Positions 11,432 through 22,528 of a DNA stretch of 64,000 nt are shown piece by piece. Under the pieces are notes generated by a model. The model saw only the letters and a list, made by a program, of their open reading frames with translations. It was not told the origin of the DNA and did no database searches. Within the stretch, counting starts at the first letter, position 1. Every line of letters begins with the position of its first letter. The translations under genes were made by a program, and so were the position numbers. Source of the DNA: Juglans regia (lineage: Eukaryota > Streptophyta > Magnoliopsida > Fagales > Juglandaceae); the NCBI RefSeq assembly GCF_001411555.2, contig NC_049912.1, forward strand, positions 19,452,341 to 19,516,340. The letters are read 5' to 3'.

Positions 11432-12480
11432 ATGGCATATGTTGGAAGAAAACGTGGCAAGGAGGGGCAACATAGTGGTGAGCCGAGGAGGTCGATATTG
11501 GTTGAGCAAGTGATCATTATAGAGGACTTGTTGATTTTATCTAGGATGGAAGGAGCCTTTTTTCTATAGTTAGCAATAGAGGGTGGAGCCCGATTTGTGA
11601 GTAGAGGGGAGTGGCCTATCCTGATATGGTTGGTGAGTTTTATGGGGCCATAGTAGAGATGGGGGCCGATGAGGACTTCTTCTCTTTCTTTATTCAGGGA
11701 GTCAGTATTACTATTTTAGCAGACAATATTGCTGAGTTTCTAGGGATCCCCCGTGTGGTGGGTGCATACCCTACACAACAACCGGCTATAGGGACAAATG
11801 GTGAAGATGCTATCGAGGATGAGGCTTGAGTAGATGACGGTCCAACGCATGATGAGATTCATCTGTTGATGCATGTCAATTTGGTTCCTCCATATGATGG
11901 CAATAAGGTGATCAAACATGTTGATTGTATTGCTTTTTTTTGAATGTTGAATTTGATTGTCTCACATAATATTGATCTGAAGAAATACAAGACTGATTTC
12001 AGCATCGAACGAGCTCGATTTATGTTATGGATAGCAAGAGGAAAGTTGATTGATCTACCTCTATACTTCCTCATTTGCATCCGATCTGAGTCACGGTATT
12101 TGACTGGAGGTAGTCTATCGTATGCATTGATTATCTCTAATCTCCATGTTAGTTCGGGGGTTGATGTGCTAATGACAGAGCGGATGCAACCACAAATCGG
12201 GCCACTTAGCAAAATCACTTTTAGCAAGAGCAAGGGCCACTTGTAGAAGGCTTGCATTAATGTTGTAGCGGCACGCGGTACTGGCACAGAGTGTGATCTA
12301 GCTTCTATGGATGTCGGTGCTGATATAGAAGCTGCATGGACTACTACAACAGAGATGCGATCCATGCTCAAGGAGCATTGTACACTTTTGATGCAAGACA
12401 TGTAGAGGATCATGGTTCAACTGCAAGAGATTGAGGGACGCATTTCTGTGATGCAAGAGGGCTTGGATAATCTTACATAG
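11432..12480 (+). pseudogene. Plant-transposon-associated protein, CACTA-borne copy 2
   Basis: Begins ATGGCATATGTTGGAAG with a basic RKRGKEGQ N-terminus and ends at a TAG at 12,480 after a coiled tail (ISVMQEGLDNL). It is colinear with the minus-strand copy at 5,087-6,166. Shared blocks are DMVGEFYGAI, EFLGIPRVVGAYP, PPYDGNKVIK, LNLIVSHNID..KYKTDF, IARGKLIDLPLY and GPLSKITFSKSKGHL. Several stops are visible, including near 11,567, 11,827, 11,940 and 12,244, and the total length is not a multiple of three. Its 3' end faces the right CACTA terminus, the same relative placement as copy 1. Function unknown. Confidence 0.6.
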
Positions 12481-12552
12481 CAGTATTATTTTGTATCAAT
12501 CTTTTTGTTTTATATTGAACGTTGTCACTTTAATTACTATATCGTTTTTTTA

Positions 12553-12559
<7 letters not shown>

Positions 12560-12604
<45 letters not shown>

Positions 12605-12605
12605 C
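12560..12605. repeat. (TA)n microsatellite
   Basis: An uninterrupted TA dinucleotide run of about 40 bp inside the CACTA element, followed by gctagctt. Confidence 0.9.
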
Positions 12606-12957
12606 TAGCTTGTTTGTTATAAAAAATTAGTTTTCTTATTTTACTTACCATTTGGCATTATAAAAAATGACATTCCCTAGAAGGAAATTTCTTTTTTAAT
12701 TGAAAATTCTTATTTACCATAAAAGAAGCATTAATTAATTTTTAAATTAATTATATAAATTTTTTAGGACGGCATATATGATACATTTTAATTTACCATA
12801 AATAATAATTAATCGGTAGATTTTTCATCTTTTGAAAATGAGAATTAATAGAATCAAATAAGAATTATTGTTAAAATATTTGAATGTCTTTCAATAATTT
12901 TCTATAACTAAATTTATTTTGATTTTCTACGTCAAACTTTGAACCAATTATATGAGC

Positions 12958-13275
12958 ATTCGAACAGTTTATAAATTCGTTCGAACGTAAAATTACTATT
13001 GGAACAAGATAGCAAGCATTTCCACTAGATTTATTTATAACTTTCCACCAAAACAATAGTTCGAATGCTTGGATATACATTCGAATAAAAAATTGCATAC
13101 CATCAAACGGTCTCAAATTGTGTTCGAACAAACATATTATGTTGGAATGGTTTCTAATTTTCTCCGGCCACAATTATGTATAGTTTCCCACCACGAATAT
13201 TATTCAAACAATTATATCAACATTCGAATGTGAAATACAAAATTGTTCGAACGTGTTTGTGATCATTTGAACGGT
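12958..13275. repeat. Right subterminal repeat block of CACTA element
   Basis: Several degenerate GTTCGAACG motifs (for example 12,958-12,985, 13,120-13,135 and 13,240-13,270) mirror the left block. They support the assignment of both ends to one element. Confidence 0.55.
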
Positions 13276-13471
13276 TTTCTTTTTTGAGAAGCTATATTTC
13301 ATCTAAGAAATTCTTGTTTGAATAGATATTTATCTATTCGATCGCATAAAAAATTGCTTCTATATTTGAAGATGAAATATAATTTTTGTCAGAAATAACT
13401 ACTTTTAGGAATGAAATCTAATTCACCACTAAAAGATTTTATCCCAAAAAATAAAATTTTTTGTAGTGACT

Positions 13472-14471
13472 GCACCATTTAATTCTGTCAAAAAATAAAA
13501 CCCAGAAACTTTATATTCTAATGTTTATTATATTCGAAGTGAATATTTGAGAGTTATAATTAGTTCATGCAGTTTAATTTTTTCCCCTTTTAGGGGACCA
13601 CGCAGGCATGGGCTATCCTTTTTAATTATATGGTACTGAAAATGCACCATGATCTTATTAATCTATCGAAATAGAAATAATTAAAAGAAAAAAAAAATGT
13701 AGTGCATTAACCGACAGTACCCTCGATCCAATGAAGACCAATGTTTTAAATATCTCACTGACATGATATATCATCAATCAGCTACTTGTGGATCCATATC
13801 CTCCTTATAATCCGTCAGGTTTCTTTATTTCAAGACTGTCATGCATATATACACACATCGTTGCAGGCCGCATATTCTAGGCGTGCAGAGGCTCGTTCAA
13901 GTACTCATACGTGTTTCACGAATAACCATATGATTTTGGACAGTACTTGAGTATATTAAAAATAAAAGATAAGATATCTAGTCCTTGTTTTTCCATTGAC
14001 TAGTAGTACTACTTCTGCTGTATCTACAACAGAAAAATGGTTTTTTTTTTTTTTTTAATTATTTGCGACGAATTTTCTAAATCATTGGAAATGAACGCGA
14101 ACGCATGTTTTGTAACGTCGAGTTTTCATTTCTTTGCAAATAACAAGTATTTTCATTCGGACTGATCACCGTACGGAAATCCGTTCGGTGCAGTCGGACT
14201 CTTAAATCTCAAATATCATGATCAGTATGTTGCTTTGAAAACGTTTTTGCCCAAATACTAGTTGGTTTAATCCACCTAATTAAAATAAGCTGGCCGGGGT
14301 CGATGTCATTCCACCAAAGTAATTACTACTTATTTATTGCTTCTACCTTCTTATTTAATTTGTGTTATGAAAATAAAGTGAGGAATCTAGTCATGAACAA
14401 CCACTTATTCCTTCCTACAATATGTTTATTATATAGACAGGCCGATTCTGCAAGCAGATTCTCCTAATTCA

Positions 14472-14506
<35 letters not shown>

Positions 14507-14583
14507 ATATTAACTATCTCAATATTGTTTATACATTGTTTCCATAAGCTTTTAGACTTGAACTTATCATGCAATATCATATA

Positions 14584-14619
<36 letters not shown>

Positions 14620-15371
14620 TCTTTAAAACTGTATAGTTTATTGGCCTCACAGTCAATCCAAGCACCTTAATTTGACAAGCAGAACTAGTCCACGGGAGTG
14701 TAAATATTTGGACCCAATCAATAAGTTAGGCTAGAAACCGTTTGAAAACGTTGTTATTATTCTAATTAACAAGGTGGTCTGGGCGTTATAGAAAATTAAG
14801 AACAATTCAGGGAGGTTTCTTAATTTCATAGATTACATATATACATATATATATACATACATATATATATATATATATCTCTCTCTACGTGTTCAAAGTA
14901 TATGACTACAGGTGTTGAACTTAGCTTGAAGAATTGGTTTGGTACTTCTAGAAAAATTAAGATCAGATTCGACCAAATTCAACTCAAAACCGAACCATAT
15001 CTCATTGATCATTGATATTAGAGAATCAATCAACCCAAATATCTTTAATTGGGTTGGCTTTTTGTGCTAACACGTTTCTGTTCTTTTATCAATTAGCACC
15101 CATAATATATATATATATATATTTATATATATTACCCTACTCAATCCTACAATCTAGAGATCAATGACATGTGAAAAGTAATAATTATAAGATAAGGTAC
15201 AATGTTTGGCGAGGCATAAGATTCTTTGCACATTGATAAGTGTGGTAGGTCTCTCATTTTTACGAAGATTATGCATGCGAAACTTTGCTCAGATTAGATT
15301 GAATGACTCAGAGCCCCACATGATTCAGAATTCATGCGATGTGTTTTAGGTGAACTCTGTTGACAAATTCA

Positions 15372-15406
<35 letters not shown>

Positions 15407-15885
15407 TTATATAAGTTTGACAAACGAATACAACCAAACCAGCACCGATGATTGCGGTATTTCGAAGTTAATCTAGTAATCTTGACAGATTCCTTTTATA
15501 CATAACAATGAAAAGCGAGACTCAAATCCTCATACATTATTATTCTTGGGACTACATCTTGAGGTCGAGCTACAAATCATGACATACATCATGAGTCAAA
15601 GTCAAATATTCTCACCTTTCTCTCTCTCTAGAGAGAGAATATATAGTATATATATTTTGTTATTGTGACGCCTAAAAAAGGCGTTATAACACAAGCGGAC
15701 AAGGTAGGCCCAATTTACCAGGCAACGAGGACAAAGACAGCATTCGGTTTCGTGCACGTCTACGAAAACACTTGGTGATTCTATATCGTTCTCCACACTT
15801 TCTAGCCATGATTGCATGAAAGCAAGAGGGTACGTCCGTCCTCTACCTCACGCAGCGGTCCCTTCAACTAGGGTCCGGCACATTA
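13472..15885. other. Intergenic spacer, microsatellite-rich
   Basis: No gene is supported. It contains a poly-T tract at 14,040-14,056 beside a ctacaacagaaaa / gcgacgaa segment that resembles a decayed CACTA end. It also contains (TA)n at 14,470-14,503, (TC)n at 14,586-14,617, (TA)n near 14,860 and 15,105-15,120, and (CT)n(TA)n at 15,371-15,405. A 71-residue minus ORF at 15,602-15,817 has a cysteine cluster but no recognisable family. Confidence 0.5.
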
Positions 15886-15888
15886 TTA

Positions 15889-16441
15889 GAGCATTCTCGT
15901 TAAATTGATTAAATGTATCTTTAAATTTTAATTAATATCATATGAATTTATTTTATTTTATTTTATTTTATTTAAATTTAATTTTTATATTAAATTATCT
16001 ATTTATTCTTTATATAATAATAAAATATTATTATTTTAATAATTAATTAATTAATTTTATTTTTATCACATTTTATAATTCTACTAATTAAATGTTAATA
16101 ATAATTATATTCTAATTAAATTAATATTAAAAAAATTAAATTAATAATAATTAATATTCTAATTAAATTAATATTAAAAAAGTATTATTAAATGTTAATA
16201 ATAATTATATTCTAAATGTTAAATATTAATTATATTCTAATTAATTTAATTTGTTTACTTGGAGTGAGAAACTAATATTTTAATGTTTGATAAAGCAATT
16301 GTAGTTAGTTATATTTGATGAAGTACTGTAACTGAAATCCAAATTATTATAGAGATGCCCAATTCAATGTGAAGTTTTTTTGACACATATTATTTAAATT
16401 TTAGCCATCTTTTAATTTTGGCCAAGCCAATGAGGATGCTC
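15889..16441. mobile_element. PIF/Harbinger-like MITE, 553 bp, TTA target duplication
   Basis: The left end GAGCATTCTCGTTAAATTGA and the right end TTGGCCAAGCCAATGAGGATGCTC form an imperfect terminal inverted repeat. TTA triplets flank both ends exactly (15,886-15,888 and 16,442-16,444), the 3-bp target site of PIF/Harbinger transposons. The interior is extremely AT-rich with repeated attaatatt blocks and has no ORF. Confidence 0.65.
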
Positions 16442-16444
16442 TTA

Positions 16445-16765
16445 GGGCAGGGCTCTCGGAAAGTCCAAATACTTGGACATCCTAATCCGACTAAACCCGG
16501 AGGTCAAGTTTGACTCCGACTTTGATTCAGAGCAAATTCTAACTCTAATCGGAATTGTCGGATTTGAAGTCGGAGATCGGAGCTCGATTGGAGTTGAAGG
16601 AAAGAAGAAAAAAAAATAGAAAAGAAAATAGGCCATCGCCCAACAAAAAGCATTTCACAACTTGTTTTCTCTCTTGCAACATGATCTCCCAACAGAGAAT
16701 ATGTCACAACAATTATAACATAATACAACTTGTTCTTTTCTGTTTTTTTTTTTTTTTATAACAAA
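16445..16765. other. Spacer with CGGAG-rich cluster
   Basis: At 16,500-16,600 there are repeated cgga/gtcgg motifs (tcggagatcggagctcgatt), echoed at 22,195-22,305 on the other side of the copia element. The remainder is AT-rich, ending in a poly-T tract. No gene is supported. Confidence 0.4.
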
Positions 16766-17092
16766 TATTAGAGCATGTGTACCTGCCTTAGAGGATAACA
16801 CCTCACAAACCATGTCCCCTGTATCCTTGCATATTCTCAATAGAAAGCCACTTCCATTCCATTCGTATCTTACTCTCAACAGAATGCTAAAACCAACTCT
16901 GCTCAATATAGAATATTGTTGACTCTTCTAGAATGATTCCCTTGTAAACTATATATTTCTTCTATAAATATGAGGATCATTGTATTAAGGAAATATTGAA
17001 TACACTGGAAATATATTTGTTCAGACTTAAGGTATCTTTGATGCATTCCTTCAAGCACCTTTGGTGCACTCTATTTTCTTCTAGTTTTAACA
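16766..17092 (+). repeat. 5' LTR of copia element
   Basis: Begins TATTAGAGCATG (a change from the usual TG start, shared by both LTRs) and ends TTTTAACA. A TATA box, TATAAATA, lies at 16,963-16,970 within the LTR and is the likely promoter. Confidence 0.93.
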
Positions 17093-17105
17093 TGGTATCA
17101 AGAGC
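17093..17105 (+). other. Primer binding site (tRNA-iMet type)
   Basis: TGGTATCAAGAGC directly follows the 5' LTR. The usual plant copia site is TGGTATCAGAGC, so one extra A has entered. Confidence 0.8.
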
Positions 17106-17136
17106 TTGATAGGGCAAACACACACTCTTTCCTTCT

Positions 17137-17847
17137 TTGATCATCATGACAACACCCAAACCCACTTCTCCGAATCCCTCCATCACCAATTCAACCGCAC
17201 ATCTCATCACCATCAAACTCTCTACAGATAACTACCTACCTTGGCATGCCCAAATTACCACATTCCTCCGCGGCAACCAACTTTTTGGATATGTTGATGG
17301 ATCCACTCCCATGCTTCCCACCACCATCAACGATGCATCCAACCCAAACTATACCTCTTGGCTTCTTCAAGAACAACTCATAATGTCAGCAATCTATTCC
17401 TCCCTCAGTGATATTGTTCTCTCCCATGTTCTTGATTGCTCCACTTCCCAGAAAATCTGGAAAACCCTTCACAGCCTTTACTCTACTCAGACCACAGCCC
17501 ATCTCATGCTCACAAAATTTCAGCTTGCAACTCTAAAAAAAGGATGTGATTCAATCTCTACCTATTTTCACAAAGCCAAGGCCTTGTCTACATCCCTCAA
17601 TGCCGCAGGCTATCATCTCCCTGAGTCTGAGTTCATCATTTATTTTATGACTGGTTTAGGATTTGACTTCGAGTCCGTTGTGTCTTCCATCACTACGCGT
17701 CTCGATCCTCTCTCTATTTCTCAGGTCTATAGCTTTCTAGTAAATCACGAATCTCGCCTTGCTCATCAAACCCTATCTCTTATCTCAAACAATTCCTTCA
17801 CTGCTAACTCCACCACTACACGAGGTTCTTTTACTTCTCCTAACTGA
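17137..17847 (+). CDS. gag: Copia gag (capsid) remnant
   Basis: An open frame of 236 residues begins shortly after the primer site. It contains a plant copia gag region (LSTDNYLPWHAQITTFLRG, then W..QEQLIMSAIYSSL, then FQLATLKKG) that builds the particle. The frame is lost at 17,847 in the serine-rich linker, before the CCHC zinc knuckle. A cysteine-bearing stretch around 17,940-17,990 in another frame (CELCNRVGHT..I) is the displaced zinc-knuckle remnant. Start chosen as the first ATG giving the full gag N-terminus; ATG-ATG alternatives lie three codons downstream. Confidence 0.8.
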   Translation: MIIMTTPKPTSPNPSITNSTAHLITIKLSTDNYLPWHAQITTFLRGNQLFGYVDGSTPMLPTTINDASNPNYTSWLLQEQLIMSAIYSSLSDIVLSHVLDCSTSQKIWKTLHSLYSTQTTAHLMLTKFQLATLKKGCDSISTYFHKAKALSTSLNAAGYHLPESEFIIYFMTGLGFDFESVVSSITTRLDPLSISQVYSFLVNHESRLAHQTLSLISNNSFTANSTTTRGSFTSPN

Positions 17848-18053
17848 AGCCGTGGCCGTGGCTTTCGACGTGGATGGGGTGGTCGAAACTTTCTTCGTCT
17901 CCTTCGAATTTCTTTTTCTCTTCTCAAACCAATTGACCCACATGCGAGCTCTGTAATCGTGTTGGTCACACGATCATTTCTTGTTATCATCGGTTTGATC
18001 ATGCATATCAGTTTCCTCCTCCCCCTTCTCTTTCAGCTAATTTCACTAATTTT

Positions 18054-18365
18054 TTGAATATGTCCACTACATCTCCTAATTGGTTTCCTGATACTGCTGC
18101 CTCTACTCATTTCACTTTTGATTTTTCTAAACTTAATCTGAAGTCCACTCCCTATCAGGGGCCAGACCAAGTAACTATTGGAGATGGATCATCCCTTACT
18201 ATTCAAAATTCTGGCTCCGGCTTACTTTTGACACCTTTTGGCAATTTTCTTCTCCAACAATTACTTCGTGTTCCTTTAATTTCTTGGAATTTATTATCTG
18301 TTAGAGAATTCTGTTTAGATAATACAGTTTTCTTTGAATTTAATTCATTTGATTTTTTTTTGTGA
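18054..18365 (+). pseudogene. Copia protease region
   Basis: Contains WFPDTAASTHFTFDFS. DTA occupies the place of the aspartic-protease active triad in copia elements (about residues 10-12), followed by VTIGDGSSLTI and LLTPFGNFLLQQLLRVP. The open frame stops at 18,365 while the polyprotein continues in another frame. Confidence 0.75.
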
Positions 18366-18410
18366 AGGATTTAGATTCCTAGGAGGTACTTCTTCAAGGC
18401 CCCGTTAAGA

Positions 18411-19572
18411 ATGGCTTGTATGTCCTTCGAACTGATGATAAGAATGTCACTCTTCCCTCACGACATGCTTTCATTGGTGAAAGAACCTCATCAAACACTT
18501 GGCATGCTCGTCTTGGTCACCTTTCTCCTCGGATCACTATGTTTACCATACGACATCACAATCTTCCAGTCACTTCCACGTCCATTTCGTCTCCCTACTC
18601 GGCATGCCTTCAAGCCAAATCACATGCTCTCCCTCCCTCACTCTCACATTCTCAATCGGATTTTCCTTTTCAATTGTTAGTTTTAGATGTCTGGGGACCT
18701 ACGTCTGTGCTATCCTCCAGTGGTTTTAGATTTTATTTTTCTATTGTAGATGACTTTACAAAATATGTTTGGTTTTTTCCTTTACATGCAAAATTTGATG
18801 TTTCTCCTCTTTATCTAAACTTCGTTAAATATGTATGTAATACTTTGTCTAGAAATATTATAGTTGTTCAATTTGACTGGGGTGGTGAATTTGATCCCTT
18901 TCGTTGCAAAATCTTGGCATTTCTCATAGAATCACCTGTCCTTATTCACATGCACAAAATGGAAGCATTGAACGACGTCATCGCTATATTGTTGAAACTG
19001 GGCTCTCTCTTTTAACCCAATCTTCAGCACCTACCAAACATTGGGTTGTTGCTTTCCAAACAGCCGTTTTTCTTATAAATAGAATGCCAATACCCATCCT
19101 TCATCATATTTCTCCATTTCACGCTCTTTTTAATTCTCCACCTGATTATAATTTTTTAAGTGTTTTTGGCTCAACCTGTTGGCCTAACTTTCATCCTTTT
19201 CATCATTACAAATTAGACACGCGATCTCAACTTTGTGTCTTAGGATATACCGTTGATCACAAAGGGTATACTTGCTTGCATATTCCAACTGGCAGAATTT
19301 ATATTTCACGTAATGTACGCTTTAATGAAACTCTTTTCCCATACATACCTACTGATTATAATTCTACTCAGGCCCCCTCTTCAGCCCCTTTTCCTTCAAT
19401 GCCCACTTCACCAAATTATTTTTTTCCTTCCTTACCAATTCAGGCCTCCTCTCCAATTAATCAATCTTCCTTCCAGCCCAACCCATCCAAACCCATCTCT
19501 TCATCTCCCACCACGGCTCCCTCACTCAATCTCTTATCTAATACTCCAGCCCATGAGCCCATGAGCCCATAA
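18411..19572 (+). pseudogene. Copia integrase region
   Basis: The GAG-pre-integrase zinc-binding part is visible as TWHARLGHLSPR and CLQAKSHALP. The rve core follows with LLVLDVWGPTSV and FYFSIVDDFTKYVWFFPL, then a frameshift near 18,900 and the continuation HAQNGSIERRHRYIVETG (the conserved glutamate region). After it comes the plant copia insert, FGSTCWPNFHPFHHYKLD and RIYISRNVRFNE. The proline/serine-rich linker to reverse transcriptase follows. Integrase would join element DNA to the genome; the frameshift disables it. Confidence 0.85.
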
Positions 19573-19789
19573 TAACAAAGCCTACTCAATCTTCAGATCC
19601 TTCTCACCCTCCCAAAAATACTCCTACTGCGCTATCTCCTTCAAAGCCTACCTCCCTTCAGCATTTTGCTGCTTCTTCGTCCTCCATCCCTTCTTGCACA
19701 AAGATTCATCCCATGACTACTCGGTCCAAAGCCCTCATCACCCGTCCCTTTCATTGACAAGATGTCACCATTCCATGGCCACCATCGAA

Positions 19790-21330
19790 ACACAGTGCTT
19801 CTCTCACCTCCCATTCTTCCATCCCCGATGAGCCCACCTCCTACACGGAGACTTCCAAATTCTCTGCCTGGCGTACTGCCATGGCCAGTGAGTTTGAAGC
19901 TCTCATTCGAAATGATATATGGACTCTCGTTCCTCCCCATCATTGTCAAAATCTTCTTGGTTCAAAATGGGTCCTTAAGACCAAATAGCTTGCCGATGGA
20001 ACCATTGAGCGGCGCAAGGCTTGTATTGTTGCCAAAGGATTCCATCAACAAGCCGGGCTAGACTACTCAGAGACTTTTAGCCCAGTAGTTAAGCCAGTTA
20101 CCATACGAGTTTTAACCTCTATTACTGCGTCTCGAAAATGGCCTCTTCATAAGTTGGATATATAGAACGCATTCTTGCACAGGGACTTGGAAGAAGATGC
20201 CTTTTTGTTGCAATCAACTGTGTTTGTTCATTCTGATTTTCCTCATTTTGTTTGTAAATTGAAAAATGTCTATCTATGGCTTGAAACAAGCCCCTAGGGC
20301 TTGGTTTGAAAAACTTAGTTCGAAATTACTAGCACTCGGTTTTCAAGCTTCCATTTTATTCATCCCTTTTTATATTTATATCTGCTACTGCTTTTGTGTA
20401 TGTTCTAATTTACATCGATGACATAGTTGTTACTGCCTCAGATTCTTCTCTCATTACTGATTTTATATCCTCTCTGTCCATATCTTTCCAAGTCAAAGAC
20501 CTAGGTTCACTTCATTTCTTCTTAGGGATTCATGTTTGTCGCACGACTAAAGGCCTATTTTTATCTCAGTCTAGTTACATCTCTGATCTATTGAGGAAGA
20601 GTAATATTCATGAGTCCAAAACCATGTCAACACCTATGTCTACATCTGATAAACTTTCAGCCCTTGATGGGTCATCCTTTGAGGATCCTCACCTTTACCG
20701 AGTGTTGTTGGCAGTCTCCAGTACATTTCCTTTACTCGTCCAGATATCTTATTTGCAGTCAATAAAATTTGCCAGTATATGCACTATCCCCGTAACTCTC
20801 ATTGGCAAGCTGTCAATCGCATACTGCGTTATCTCAAACTCACCACCTCCTTTGGTTTATTTTTCTCTTATGCCTCATCTCGAAATACTGTTGCCTCACC
20901 CCTTAAACTAACAGTATTTCGAGATGCTGATTGAGTTGGTTGCCAGGATGATCAGAAATAGACAGGTGGTTTTTGTGTCTATTTTGGGTCTCACTTAGTG
21001 TCTTGGGATTCCAATAAACAACTGACAATAGCTAGATCTTTGACTGAAGCAGAATATAAATCAATTGCAAGTATTGCTTGTGAACTGTGGATACAAGCTT
21101 TGTTTAAAGAATTGAGAATTTTTATTTCTGAAGCACCAGATTTGTTATGTGATAATATTGGTGCAACTTATCTTTCGGCTAATCCTGTTTTACACTCACG
21201 GACTAAACATGTGGATCTTGATTATCATTTTGTATGTGATCGTGTTGCTAACAAAACTCTCACTATCTCCTTTATCTCAAGTAAGAAACAAATTGCAGAT
21301 ATTTTCACTAAGCCACTCTCCTGGGCATGA
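19790..21330 (+). pseudogene. Copia reverse transcriptase and RNase H
   Basis: The RT start is recognisable from AWRTAMASEFEALIRNDIWTL, then KARLVAKGF-like and SETFSPVVKPVTIR text. The catalytic YIDD lies at 20,411-20,422, followed by VKDLGSLHFFLGI. RNase H follows with TGGFCVYFGSHLVSWDSNKQ, SLTEAEYKSIAS and the terminal ADIFTKPLS. Stops are visible at about 19,987, 20,164 and 20,295, and at about 20,932 (a tryptophan position changed to TGA). The enzyme therefore cannot be made intact. Confidence 0.9.
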
Positions 21331-21376
21331 TTTGCACTCCAACATTCAAGTCTCACCATCCTATTGGTGCCACTTG

Positions 21377-21389
21377 AAACACAGGGGGA
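21377..21389 (+). other. Polypurine tract of copia element
   Basis: AAACACAGGGGGA immediately precedes the 3' LTR, the position where plus-strand DNA synthesis is primed. Confidence 0.75.
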
Positions 21390-21716
21390 TATTAGAGCAT
21401 GTGTACCTACCTTAGAGGATAACACCTCACAAGCCACGTCCACTGCATCCTCTGCATGTTCTCAACAGAAAGCCACGTCCATTCCATCCGTAGCTTACTC
21501 TCAACTGAATGCTAAAACCAACTCTGCTCAATATGGAATATTGTAGACCCTTCTAGAATGATTCCCTTATCAACTATATATTTCTTCTATAAATATGAGG
21601 ATCATTGTATTGAGGAAATATTGAATACACTGGAAAAGTATTTGTTTAGACATAAGGTTTCTTTGATGCATTCCTTCAAGCACCCCCGGTGCACTTGTTT
21701 TCTTCTGGTTTTAACA
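21390..21716 (+). repeat. 3' LTR of copia element
   Basis: Same 327-bp length as the 5' LTR with about 30 scattered differences, including small compensating indels. Ends TTTTAACA at 21,716, followed by the ACAAA target repeat. Confidence 0.93.
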
Positions 21717-21721
21717 ACAAA

Positions 21722-22528
21722 TAACAAAAATTATAATAAACAGATCAAAACAGTAGCTGATCGGACTTGGCAACAATGTTCTCTGAATCACCAATGCCCA
21801 ACTTGGGCGGCCTAAGCACTATGCTTCCCCATTCTTGTAACTATCTCACTAGGTTCTTCTAATGATTCTCACCTTCTAGGGTTTCAGATTCCAATACAGG
21901 AATAGAGATAATAGAAAGCTGTCGGTTAAGGACAAGAGAGAAAACAAAGTTTATGAGAAAATGGAGGAAGAGAGAAACAGAGTATGGTTTTGGTTGAAAT
22001 GAAGAGATGAATATATAGGAGGTGTAAACGATGTCGTTTTAAGAGCTTCTAAAAAAAACGTTTGCAAAATACATTATGTCATACGCAGGGGGCTTGAATG
22101 TGGGTTAGCTATTTGCAAAGCGCATACCTGCACCATTAGGCCACTCAATTACCTATTACTTATGTTACAACGTTAAATATATTCAGGCTAAATATTGGAG
22201 TTGGAGTTTGTACGTCGGAGCTTACATCGGCTTCGACTCCGAACTCTGAATTTTCTGACTCCGTTTGAGTCAGTGCGGGTGTCGACTGGAGTCGGAGCCG
22301 CCTGAAGTTTTGCATGACTCTATTCATTATACGTCAATCTGTACGTGGCACCATTTTTTGTATTTATATCCTTTGTTACATGTAATTGTAGATCTAACTG
22401 ACCCTTCAAAAAATTATGCAATACCATTATACACCATTAATGGTCTGAATTTACTTTAATAATTTCCTACTAGTATATTGTTGTACATGGATGGAACAAT
22501 AATCCTTAGTTTTTGGTGTCCTTTTATA
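21722..22528 (-). promoter_or_regulatory. Promoter/5'-leader-like sequence on minus strand (unassigned)
   Basis: Read on the minus strand there is a TATA-like CCTATATATTCATC at about 22,020. A CT-rich leader follows, then a splice-like region and a short coding-like segment (GIGDSENIVAKSDQLLF at about 21,812-21,755) running up to the copia insertion. The copia element may have split a host first exon or an older transposon. A TCGGAG/GACTCC-rich cluster is at 22,195-22,305. Evidence is weak. Confidence 0.25.

Larger units (their letters stand above)
9163..13468. mobile_element. CACTA (En/Spm) DNA transposon with intact ends
   Basis: Starts CACTACAAGAAAATGA at 9,163 and ends TTTTTTGTAGTG at 13,468. 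The flanking triplets are ACT (9,160-9,162) and ACT (13,469-13,471), the 3-bp target duplication expected of CACTA transposons. Just inside both ends are many GTTCGAAC/CGTTCGAA motifs (about 9,402-9,850, 11,290-11,310 and 12,958-13,275), the usual binding repeats for the element's accessory protein. It is 4,306 bp long and carries two divergent broken genes but no TNP2 transposase, so it is non-autonomous. Confidence 0.85.
16766..21716 (+). mobile_element. Ty1/copia LTR retrotransposon, full length, mutated
   Basis: Two 327-bp LTRs (16,766-17,092 and 21,390-21,716) enclose gag, protease, integrase, reverse transcriptase and RNase H in the Ty1/copia order. A perfect 5-bp target duplication ACAAA flanks it (16,761-16,765 and 21,717-21,721). 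A primer site of initiator-tRNA-Met type follows the 5' LTR, and a purine tract precedes the 3' LTR. By eye the LTRs differ at about 30 positions, roughly 90 percent identity, so this is an old insertion. Stops and frameshifts in pol make it non-autonomous. Confidence 0.95.

Noticed and set aside
11859..12413. 184-residue minus-strand ORF
   Set aside because: Antisense shadow of the transposon-associated gene that is homologous in sense orientation to the copy at 5,087-6,166.
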